A stretch of 64,000 nucleotides of DNA from NCBI GenBank assembly GCA_026874595.1, contig CM049314.1:32823229-32887228 (forward strand). The letters are read 5' to 3'. A model generated the notes under the pieces. It did not search any database. It was not told the origin of the DNA and worked only from the letters and a program-made list of their open reading frames with translations. The translations under genes were made by a program, and so were the position numbers. Position 1 is the stretch's first letter. Every line of letters begins with the position of its first letter. This document shows, in pieces, positions 21,102 to 31,480 of this stretch. Source of the stretch: Sipunculus nudus. Taxonomy: Eukaryota > Annelida > Sipuncula > Golfingiida > Sipunculidae.

Positions 21102-21148
<47 letters not shown>

Positions 21149-21160
21149 AAGAGAGAGAGG
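21102..21160. repeat. (GA)n microsatellite
   Basis: Nearly pure GA with one GCGAAA interruption near the end. Confidence 0.95.
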
Positions 21161-21468
21161 GATAATGCATGGAGAGAGTAAGACTAATTTTCGACAAAAT
21201 ACAGGAACGACCTAGATTGAACAACAAACATATATGCTAAACGCTGGTTTTAATTATTGATTATAACCGTAACGCCAGAAGTTTATGATGTTTCCAGGGT
21301 AATATAAAAGGCATTAGTTGGTCACAGGACTCTTTTTCTAAAAGGGCTGCCACATTGATGAATAGCTGCACCAGTCAGTCGACCTTTTATGAGAAAATAT
21401 TTGTTTTTTGTTATTTAAACTTTCATTGGCCAAGATTAATATTTTAAAAATTATATTTGATCTTTACA

Positions 21469-21469
21469 T

Positions 21470-21538
<69 letters not shown>
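21469..21538. repeat. (CA)n(TA)n compound microsatellite
   Basis: Short CA run passing directly into a long TA run. Confidence 0.95.
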
Positions 21539-21543
<5 letters not shown>

Positions 21544-23309
21544 AAATTTTGTCTCAAATAGCCGATGTTCTAAACGTGATTTCCTATCGGCACATATAAT
21601 TAAATAATGACCTATGCTGTTTCTGGAGACCTTTCGCTGGAAGTATTTAGCTCACGAACATGGCGTCTAAGCTGAGGAAACAGCGCAAAACGAGAAAATA
21701 AAATTCTGTATTCCGGGCTCCCGTTGAGTTGCCGTGGTTCAATCGGGACTTTTAAATAAATTAAAAGGTTGACAGTCGGTCGGCCAAGTCTAAGCATCTC
21801 AAAATTGAACTCTGTCGGGAAATAATGGGTTCTGTTGTTCCAAAGGTCGAGGGTTAGCCCTTCTCATGGCCTTAGGGCGACTGTTATATTAATATTCTAT
21901 CCACCGATGTAAGAAAACGTGCCTTTATCCTCCCATGATGCGCCGCTGAAAAGTATAGTTATTTGGACTGTTGCATGCATGGCCGAGTCCCTTCAGTACG
22001 GTCTGGTATATTCTGTATGTACCCAAATGATAAGATACCCCCCTGTGACACACTGGAACGACACTGAAATGATACATTTTCTGCTGTCGGGTGTCTAGCC
22101 TTTAACTTGGGACGTGGGTGGCAGTGAAACTAGGAGTTACGTGCTATTGCTTCCAATAACATTAAAGCGTAAAAGAAAAAATATGTATTAAGCGGTCTCA
22201 ACAGTAGCCATTCTGATAATTATTTATCATAAACCGCTTTGACTGGATTTGCCTGAGTGCTATAGTGATGACATTACAGCAATAATTACGTCCCATATTT
22301 TGATGCTGAATTTTTGCGAAACAGGTTTATTGTGATTTCATGAACGTGCTCGTCGCGCCTAATCGATCCAAGCGAGTTGATACAGGCACGTGCCGGGTCG
22401 ATATAAGCCGTGATAACCGCCTGTGATACGGACTAGCAATCTCGCGTCGTATCGTCGGGGCTGAATTACATATTATTATTATTATTATTATAACAGTTTT
22501 CGGGATATCAATACCAGAGTTGGCACAGGGCCATGAATCTGACCAATGAGAGCATGATATCGCATTGTGTATCTAACTCCAAGTTTAAATCCGCGACAGC
22601 TCGCTTTTGTTGGTCTGATTCTTATCCTTGTGGCAGCCCTGGTGTCGAGACCCCGAAACACTTGCTAGAAAACGCAGCGGTTAAAGCAAAGGAGATCTGG
22701 AACGACTGCTGTGGGTGATGGCTGTGAGAGGAGTGTTCATGTAATCCACTGGATCCATTTTTGTTCTGTGCAAAAATCCATACAGAAATTTTACTTGAGA
22801 ATTCATTATCCTTAAATTCATATAGGTATTCTTAGATTTAAAAAAAGGCTTACCGGTAAGATGAAAATATACATCAATGGATAAGTTATTTAGAAATATG
22901 TTGTTCGATAAAAACGTCAAATTTCCCTTGTGTTTAGGTGTCTCCATTAATTGTTTAATATCAATACTCTTAGAATCATCAACCTGCTTTCTTTAATTCT
23001 AATATTATACAAAAACCTCAAAGTTCCTTAAAACTTCCACTTTCCGATAAGTTTTCTGACCGGATGTGCTTGGTGGTCTTCTTACTCTCAGGGGAACCCA
23101 TAAGACATGGACAAGATTGGTAGATGAGAATTTCACTGCTCTCTGAAAGTTATTTTCCTCTGAAAGGGTGCGCTATAAATATTTCAGGGAGACTAACGCA
23201 GTGCACGGTTAAGGTATCCCCGGACTACTTGACCAGACGAGTGAGAGACAAAGCTTTCTTGGTTTGGTTGTATATTTTAAGTCTTTCTCTCTCTCCCTTA
23301 CACTCGTTT
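21539..23309. other. Unique sequence, nothing recognised
   Basis: Includes a short (ATT)n at 22470-22492 and a 61-codon plus frame at 22533-22718 without a known domain. No supported gene. Confidence 0.5.
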
Positions 23310-23510
23310 CAGGGTTGTAGCCAGAATTTACTGGAGTTGAAGTTTGGGGGGGGGGGGGGTCGAGTGGGACTGGGGAGGGGAGGGGCTACGGGATATCCGA
23401 TGGATACGTCCTCAAGTCAAACGGTATCAAATTCCATGATAACGATAAGACAAAATGATAAATTATTGTATGTACGTGTCATGGAGACATTGAAATTATA
23501 TCAAAACTAG
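23310..23510 (+). mobile_element. Fragment of GTAGCCAG-end element with G15
   Basis: CAGGGTTGTAGCCAGAATTT is a diverged copy of the CAGTGGCGTAGCCAGG end at 58936 and is followed by a G15 tract (23345-23359). A hAT-like end is possible from the CAG(T/G)GG start, but no matching terminus or target duplication was found. Confidence 0.4.
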
Positions 23511-24446
23511 CTGATAAACCCGGTATACAAGGCTTTTTACCGCGATTTAGGAGCTATATTTACTGAGATATTGAATGTTGGCTCAATTTTTATTATAAAA
23601 GTTAAAAGAAAATATAGATTTTTAGTGGGATACTCTCGGAATAGGATATGTTCAAATAATTTTTACTGTTATTTTGTGGCGCTGTGCTCGTGGCAAAAAT
23701 GTTTACCATGAAGACCTGGTCAGTGATGGTTTACATTGCGAACCGGAATGAGACGCGGAGGCATACAGTGTTTCGTTGATATTTGACTGGTTTCTATCGT
23801 TGGTCGTAGAAAGAATAGGTTGATGTGAGGAACACATGAAAGATTAATTAAATGTTCGTTGCAAGGAAACTGTTCCTGAAGAAAGAAAAAGAATTGTGCA
23901 TACATCGTAAGTAACAGAAACGGACCCAGCGGGACTCCATGCAGTGGGTCCGTATCCCATTTTCAGCCACCGCAACCTTTTTTTTTTCATCGTATCAGAC
24001 AAAGTTTGAGGCCTGAAATCCCCGACACAACCCCATCCCTGAACCTGGGACCTTGAATTAGGTTTTGCCATTAATCCTCCTGGGTTGAACTCTCCCTTTC
24101 ATAAAGCGAGAAACATGTGTTATCTCTTTTACTGACCACGCACGTGGGTCGAATCCCTCATTGAAAGCAAGCGTTATTCATATGAACAATAGTCCTTAGT
24201 GTTAGAGGTCAAGTGACCACGATGCACGCATTCCGGTGATTGCCGAAGGCAGTTCGGCTGTGCTCGGTAAACAAACAGGAAAATCACTCAAAATTCTATG
24301 TATATTAAAAATTATTTATTTTCATATCGCCTATGTCACTGCGGGGATAATAACCTTTAAAATGATGTATTGCACAATATTGTACACAACGCGGTTATAG
24401 AGAACACTGCGAACAAACGTGAACCGAATTCCTTTTATAAGTATTA
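23511..24446 (+). repeat. Dispersed ~0.94 kb repeat, forward arm
   Basis: Pairs in inverted orientation with 38005-38958 through ordered landmarks: TAAACCCGGTATAC, GAAGACCTGGTCAGTGATG, GCAAGGAAACTGTTCCTGA, CATTTTCAGCCACCGCAACC, TTTAAAATGATGTA and CGAATTCCTTTTAT. Identity is roughly three quarters to four fifths by eye. Small frames inside are not shared by the two copies. Confidence 0.85.
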
Positions 24447-26582
24447 GATAAGTAACTCTGTGTAAGCGGATATAAACCGTGTTAACCGTGTTATTATATA
24501 TACAAATGGAATATATGTCTTTATCATGTATTTATATATCTGTATCGTTTGATAGAGAAGGGTTCCACTTACAATATGAAATAAAGGCTAACTGGAAGCC
24601 TCCCAAGACGCTCGTAGCCCAGCGATAATTGGGAGAAGGTTATTGAGTGTACGACCTCATGTCAATGTTAAGAATAAACGTCAAGTGCAAATCTGACACC
24701 TATGGGTACTATTAGGGCCAAAGGTCAGATTTTAAAGTCAGTCATAATTGAGATATAGCTCGTAAACATGCAGATGAAAGAAAAAGAAGAACAATAATTG
24801 TGATCGATGGTTATGCACTCAGGGGGACCGAAGGAAGTCCACCTACATGTTCATAAATTTTGCCTTCACATCACCCCACACCCCCTAAACACACACACAC
24901 CTTGAAGATAAATTGACGCCACTGAATGAAAGCCACATAAAATGCTGCTCGTGTAGCACCCTTTCTTCGCACAGATTTTTTCAGAGTGTAAAAATGCGAT
25001 AACATTAGTCTGGAATATCTTAATTATCAACTCTATATATAATTTTTAAAAAAAGTTCATAATTTCCATTTGAAAAATTTAAATTTAAAATATTTTCAAT
25101 AATAATATATTACGGGATTAGACTTTTTCTTTAGTCTTTCTTTAATTTCCATAGTGCTAGGTTAGCAGATCTGCAGATTCTCATTGCAAGATTTGTGAAT
25201 TAATAATGCTGATACATCAATTTGCACCACTTGTCTCTTTTTCATCCCCCTTTTTAATTGACCTGCGATTGGCAGTTAACACCTGAGACTATTAGTGTCT
25301 GGAAAATTTACTAAAAGCATGTCTTGTGCCCTATTCCTGAAACCTATTGCGCATACGGACTTTGGTCCAATACGTGTTGAAATTGCACAAAACCCTTCCC
25401 GTCACAATAAGTTATTAAATCCACTTCTTGTGTACACGCACTGAATTCGTTTCAAATATAGCATGGGATAATGTTTCTGTTACCAGGTATAGGTACGCCA
25501 ATAAATACCCATTACCGGATGTGTACAGAGCGCACGCCCATTTAGAGACTTCCGGTAGTGCATATATATTATTGGTATTGGAAAGGTATCTTATTTTTAA
25601 CACGTTGTCACTTAACTGATACTTAAATCGTATTCAAGCACTGGTTATCGCCACAATACAACCTGGCTTCCTAGAGGTCCAATGAAACGTTAATTTGAAA
25701 ATGTCAAAACGTGGATTTAAAGGCAGAAGAAGGGAATCTCAGTAGCTTCTGGCAAAATAATTTCTTCTCTGAAAGCGGTTACTTCCTCTACATAGATTTT
25801 AATACCTTTCTTATTTGACTCTGTTTTATTTCATATATTTTTTATTTCCAAAATTTCAAAGAATAAATGGTTGACTTTCTTAAAAATAAAGGCAACTGGA
25901 ACGCTGACACATTTCCACAGTTCTATTAAGGAATCATAGAATACAATTTGCACGGCAAACTTCTTTTCTCGATTTTCTAGATAGCAGGGTCATGAATTAA
26001 TTATTTAAATGTTACTTTTAAGTATATCTATAGTTCATGATTTCCATTTATACCGGTTTACGAAACAAATATGGCGTGCTATCGCTGGGACTATTCACAT
26101 CGTTTGATACACATCGGGCGATAATAAACTAAGCAGAGAACGACCTTGAACAAAAGGTCAAGATTAATAACAAACATCAGGTATCAAATATGTCACCTGT
26201 GTCTTACACAATAATAAAAAAAATTATTTTAAGAAAGCAGCCGTTTTCAGAATCCAGCGTAAGTACGGGAAGAAGAAAAAAATCTAAATATATATATACC
26301 AATATGAAAAAAAATAATTCATCAAGACAGATTATCTCATTGTAAGCCTCCCCTTTAAAACGGAAGATGCTTAATGACTGTTCTTCAGTTAATCTTCACC
26401 TTTTCAGTGCAGATGTTTCTGTGAGCAGTGATGAAGCCAATAGATATAAATAAGATGTTTCAACTACATATAGTTTGTCTTAAATACCTTTTCAGACTCG
26501 AAATTATTTTTTTCTCAGAGATTTTCAAAGCAATACACATCAAAAGTAAACTAAAAGTTATTATGTTTGTGATGCTTAATGG
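24447..26582. other. AT-rich unique sequence, nothing recognised
   Basis: No gene, RNA gene or repeat seen apart from short AC and A-rich tracts. Confidence 0.5.
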
Positions 26583-26632
26583 CGTCAATATATCTTAAAG
26601 GGGGGGGGGGGGGGTTGACTCTCAGGCCTGAG

Positions 26633-26690
<58 letters not shown>

Positions 26691-26882
26691 CAGGTTTTAA
26701 AAATAAGGTATTATGTTTCCAGTACTTGTTAGATATATATGCATGATATTTCATAGTTAACTCAGAAACGGAACCTTAGTCTATAATTTTGATTATAGAT
26801 ATATTTCATTTCCTATATAAATATTATTATCTGAATATCAGATAACATTGACTAGCCCCCCCCCCCCCCTTATATTGACGCC
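26583..26882. mobile_element. Inverted-repeat element with internal (TA)n (~300 bp)
   Basis: Left end GGCGTCAATATATC then AAAG15; right end C14 then TTATATTGACGCC, the reverse complement of the left end with a small gap. A pure (TA)n fills 26636-26689. TAAT lies on each flank but the ends are ragged by two bases, so the target duplication is tentative. Too short to encode a transposase. Confidence 0.6.
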
Positions 26883-27567
26883 CCTAATGATATTCGTAGT
26901 GTTAAGTTTTCACAATTATATAAACCTGATTTAAGTCGGCCTTACTGCCACGGTTGATACATAGTGAAATTGACGAACAGTGACGGGGTCAAAATAATGC
27001 TGAAATCATATCCAGGTTGTCATGAAACACAGATCTGATTTGCTGAAATTTTGTTATAAAATATTGCTCTGTGCAATTAGACGGAAGCTTAACCAAGCAC
27101 GACATTTGAAGGTCAATATTTTATTCATTCGGTACTTCAAAACAACACGACTGTAGCTTTGTGAATGAAATAGTTTTCCCTACTAAAAACGCCATTTCAA
27201 GTGATTGCATTATTAAGTTGTTTCTATAACCAGACAAAACGTAATATTTTCCCTCGTGCTGATATTAAATGTAAGTCATCAAAATGTTATTTTTCAAATG
27301 TAATCTATTTTATAGGATTGTCAATCCAGACTGGTATAAAAACCGATACGAACTTTTTCCCAGCGAGTCCTTTATTAAAATCTACTGATTAAATAAACGT
27401 CTACGGGGGACAAGTGCTGTCAATAGTACAAGTGCCGAGATTTTTATTTGAATAGAACATTTTTTTTCGGCCAGGCCAGAGGAGACTATCAATTTAACAA
27501 CGAATTTTTGATTGACGCGGCAGGCCATTATCAGCTGGGACAATTATTCCTCCAAATACAATAAGCG
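26883..27567. other. Unique sequence, nothing recognised
   Basis: No supported feature. Confidence 0.5.
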
Positions 27568-28262
27568 ACTCCTAAACGTAGAGGGTTTGAATTGTCTTTC
27601 AAAGTGACGGAACGCTTCAATACCCTCATACCCATTAACTGATTGGGTACTTTTTTATCTTGTCAGACTTCAGTGTATTACACCCAACAAAATTTTACAG
27701 TGAAGTACATCACAAAAAAACAAGAGTCTTACATAAAAGTCAACCAACCTATAGCACAGAGTGAATCCGACGGAGTATTCTGATGTTCATTTCGCTCCTT
27801 AACTTAGAGGAATTTGAATCGTCATTCAAAGTGAGGGAACGCTTCAAACTCTCATATACTTATTGACAGCTGAAGTACTTCTGGTTTTTTTTCCTAGTCA
27901 GGTTTTCAGTGTATTACACCCAACGTAATTTTACAGGGAGGTACATCACAAAAAACAAGAGTCTAACATGACAATCAACCAACCTATAGCACAGAGTGAA
28001 TCCGACGGAGTATTCTGATGTTCATTTCGCTCCTTAACTTAGAGGAATTTGAATCGTCATTCAAAGTGAGGGAACGCTTCAAACTCTCATACACCTATTG
28101 ACTGGTGAAGTACTTCTGTTTTTTTTCCTAGTCAGGTTTTCAGTGTATTACACTCATCGAAATTTTACAGGGAGGTACATCACAAAAAGCAAGAGTCTAA
28201 CATGACAATCAACCTACCTATAGCACAGAGTGAATCCGACGAAGTATTCTGATGTTCATTTC
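27568..28262. repeat. ~230 bp tandem repeat, three units
   Basis: TAGAGG(A/G) anchors lie at 27579, 27805 and 28040. Each unit carries AGTGTATTACACCCA, AATTTTACAG, GTACATCACAAAAA, AAGAGTC and CCTATAGCACAGAGTGAATC. Units two and three are nearly identical, unit one is diverged, and the last unit stops at TTTCGC (28262). Confidence 0.88.
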
Positions 28263-29130
28263 GCACATGCTTCGGTGTTCTGCAAGAGGTATGACTTGCA
28301 AGAGATTTCCCGTCAATAGCCCGTGCATTGTTACTTGGTGACTATAGTTACTCTTAGACAGGGGTTGGCGGACCCGTCGGTTGTTGCTCAAAGTTTCTCT
28401 GTCTCTGCGTATTGACTTGAGCGGAATCCGGTGGCACCACAAACAGCCGTAAGCACAAGGGTAATCAATTAACCTGTACAGTCCACCTGGTCAGGTAGAT
28501 ATCTCCTGGGCACAACTTACACCGACCCGGGATGGATAAGTCTGATGGCAATCGCACGTCGTTCTGGCAGCGTTATGTGTCATTCCTAGGCGCTGGAGAA
28601 GCTGGGCTGCAAGCCGCAGAGGACCAGGAACCAGCCTATGACAGCCAGTCAGTGGAAGCAGCGATACACTGCAGCCTGTGCTGCTAGACTCTTCATCTAT
28701 TACGCCCGCTAATCCGTCAATCCTCCGCACCGGCCCGTCTTATTCCCGCCTAACTCGGGCCATTCGCTTGTTCCCTATACAGATAATTCTTGCGACAAAG
28801 TCCAATGTTCCCCCCGAGGCCATCAGAACAAATTTGCTTTAGCACTCTGGCATAGGCAGCAGACCCCGTAAAATCCCTGTATGATATTTGTCCCGAATAA
28901 TGGACGAATTGGCTTTGAGGATTCGACTCTAGGCGGCCAGTCGAGGTCGGCCTGGACAACCTGACAGCAGATATATTCTTTACTTGTCTACTTCGTCCTG
29001 GACCTCTGTGATGACTCCTCCATGCATCTTTACCATCTCTTCACTATCGAAGCTCTCACATGGCGGAGCGTGCAGATACAAATGATTAATGCTTTGCCAG
29101 ACGCCTGAAACAAAGACAGTCGGGCTTAAT
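28263..29130. other. GC-richer island, no gene supported
   Basis: Visibly richer in G and C than the surrounding DNA. Two consecutive minus-strand frames (28491-28730 and 28750-28959) lie here; they contain no domain I recognise and are separated by a stop. Confidence 0.4.
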
Positions 29131-29557
29131 GAAAACTAAACTATATAAGAATAACCTGGTCTGACGTTCTCTTGAGTTCTTTTATGCATGATTTATTCAT
29201 TGTATATAAGGACTGCCCCATCGCTTTGGCCGAGCTCAAGTTGTGGAAAATTTAGAACTAAAGACCTCACAAACAGGATTGTAATATTGGCCGGCTGCGG
29301 CGCTGAATTGTCCAGGAAGGGACAGGGCGGTAATATAAACAGAAAATAATTCACCGTATATATGACACCAGACTTGCGTCTTGTTTTAATTTTTCATTGC
29401 TTCTTCCTGTATCCAATCACAAATGAAATCGAAAAAAGAGGGTTTACATTTGAGGAATAATAGACTTTTTCTATACACATCTGTTATCGATGACTTGTTC
29501 TATATGTTCGGGTTGGTAGTTTCGACAAAATCAGGTAATGCTTGATCTCAAATGATA

Positions 29558-29570
<13 letters not shown>
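29131..29570. other. Unique sequence, nothing recognised
   Basis: No supported feature. Confidence 0.5.

Positions 29571-29614
<44 letters not shown>
29571..29614. repeat. (TA)n microsatellite
   Basis: TA run with one G interruption. Confidence 0.95.
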
Positions 29615-29682
29615 ATATCAATATAATACATTAAGGTTCAAACATCACAGTGAAAGTGCTCTGCCTTGCAGGGAAGCATTAA

Positions 29683-29769
29683 TAATATTATACTACTGTA
29701 TGTGTATAGTTAGCTTGATTTCATAATGTACTACATGAAATCAAGCTCACTATACATAGTATAATATTA
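29683..29769. repeat. 87 bp foldback inverted repeat
   Basis: The inner stem is 13 bp perfect (AGCTTGATTTCAT with ATGAAATCAAGCT) around a loop of about 10 nt. The outer stem runs through GTATAGT/ACTATAC and TAATATTATACTA/TAGTATAATATTA with an 8 nt bulge on the left arm. It resembles a foldback element; a small-RNA precursor is possible. Confidence 0.65.
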
Positions 29770-30105
29770 CCCCCCCCCCCACACACACATATATGATTTC
29801 TCTGGTGTGTATTCAGTTTCATTTGACAACACCAGCAGTGATGGCTCACAGAACCGGGAGACAGCAGACGACTGGTACGCGCAGCTCTCTGAAAAGGTGC
29901 ACAGCAAGCAAACACAGAACCATAGTAATATATGTGTCAGGATTACGACTTTGTATTATTATGATAAGAATGAAAAGAATGTTTACTCATTGAACTCTCC
30001 TATGATGGAGTTACCCCCGTAAATCATTGACGAACGGTCTAAGTATCATAATGCAAATGTGTATTAACAAAAATGCCTGACATCAGAACGAGGCTAAGGT
30101 ATGAC
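29770..30105. other. C-run then unique sequence
   Basis: A C10 tract and ACACAC follow the foldback. Nothing else recognised; overlapping 66- and 71-codon frames are unsupported. Confidence 0.45.
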
Positions 30106-30160
30106 GTAGTCTAGTTGGCAAAGCGCTGTTATGCGGAGCGCGAGGTACCTCGTGCAGAGA
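30106..30160 (+). repeat. Possible tRNA-derived fragment
   Basis: TAGTCTAGTTGGCAAAGCGC fits an A-box, and GCGCT...AGCGC could be an anticodon-type stem with a 9 nt loop. No B-box follows. Weak. Confidence 0.25.
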
Positions 30161-30187
30161 TTTCAGACAGCCTCCGGTATATTACCG

Positions 30188-30207
30188 AGGGGGGAGGGGG
30201 GGGGGGG
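30188..30207. repeat. Poly-G tract
   Basis: G-run with one A. Confidence 0.9.
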
Positions 30208-31052
30208 TTACTTTAATTAACTCCCAGGGTTAATCCTGGGTAACTAGATATCACATTACCGAGGTGTAACGTAAAATAAGAGGTAGTCTTAATTTCTACC
30301 TGAGCTCTGACTCAGGTATTGCCTCAAAGTAAATAAGCTCAAACCGCGATACATCCTCGGATGTTAGATCCGAAGTCTTTCCACAGTTTATTACCTCTTG
30401 GTTATACAGCATATAAAGCATGGGGCCTGTTACAATAACATAATACTTGACTTAAGCCCAGTAGCGGGACTAAGTACCATCATATGGTTACTATAGTAAC
30501 GCAAAGATGCGACAGGGCTTAAGTAACCTATATAATTAAAGTCACTTTATTGCAAAACATCCTATTGAAATCCATATATTGCTCAGTAATAGCCCTTCAG
30601 TTTTATTACATGAGGACATCTAACATCATTCGGTACACAGCGCCAGCAAACTTAAAAACTAGGGGTATGAAACAACTTTTAATCTCAATTTTTGTTATTT
30701 GTTGACTAACAGGCAGCATTTAAGATTTTATTTAAAATTGTTTGCTGTATACTTCAACAGTAACATTGCAAAGCCGGGCACATAAAACAATGGGCCGATT
30801 TTTGTTGTGCGACGGTATTGGTGTCGTGACAATGAAATTTGTGTTGGGACATCTCCTATATATTGACCCCATGTTTCGTGAAAATTACCCACATTTTCTT
30901 TATTTATCGCCGAACGATCATCAGATCTAACGTAATTACCATGCATGCTTCACTTCCGCTATTTTGCGAAATCTTATAACAAAAACAAAACGCAAAAGTA
31001 ATAGATGAACGATATATCCAATAAATATAAGATGCAGGACGCCGGTGACAAA
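30208..31052. other. Unique sequence, nothing recognised
   Basis: No supported feature. Confidence 0.5.
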
Positions 31053-31086
<34 letters not shown>

Positions 31087-31109
31087 TTATATATATATAT
31101 ATATATATT
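31053..31109. repeat. (AC)n(AT)n compound microsatellite
   Basis: AC run passing into AT. Confidence 0.95.
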
Positions 31110-31449
31110 ATATTATATTATTTTAGGTCCATTCCTATAATGGGCAATAAAGAAATACGCTAATGTTTAATGATAACATGGAAACCACTCCAATGACATG
31201 ATGGTGTCAGGATTGCTACATTTATGCTGCAAAATCGGCAGATTCTACAGAAACATGTACAGTTCCAACAAAAACCTTATTTGTAAATAGCGCAATAGTT
31301 AAGATATAACGCTTCAATTTTTGGCAGTTTCTCATTTTCTACAGCCTAATCACATTTTGTCAGAATTTGGGGAACCTTGTATGGATTTCGGATTATTTAT
31401 TCATTTGACTTTAGAGCTAAACGTCCCAGTTTCGTTCCCCTGAAACGCT
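31110..31449. other. Unique sequence, nothing recognised
   Basis: No supported feature. Confidence 0.5.
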
Positions 31450-31480
31450 GGGGGGGGGGGGGGGGGGGGGGGGGGTGGGG
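31450..31480. repeat. Poly-G tract (26 G, then TGGGG)
   Basis: Longest G homopolymer in the window; G-quadruplex-prone. The length may be unreliable in assembly. Confidence 0.9.

Noticed and set aside
22533-22718. 61-codon plus frame followed by GTGATG, exon-like
   Set aside because: A possible splice donor alone is not evidence; no similarity recognised and no acceptor-exon chain found.
23124-23510. 128-codon plus frame
   Set aside because: It runs through a G15 tract and the remnant of a repeat end; no domain recognised.
24110-24180. Possible tRNA B-box (GTGGGTCGAATCCC)
   Set aside because: No A-box or tRNA fold upstream, and the inverted copy near 38350 has lost the match; treated as part of the dispersed repeat.
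28491-28959. Two minus-strand frames as possible exons
   Set aside because: No domain, and a stop separates them; kept only as a composition anomaly.
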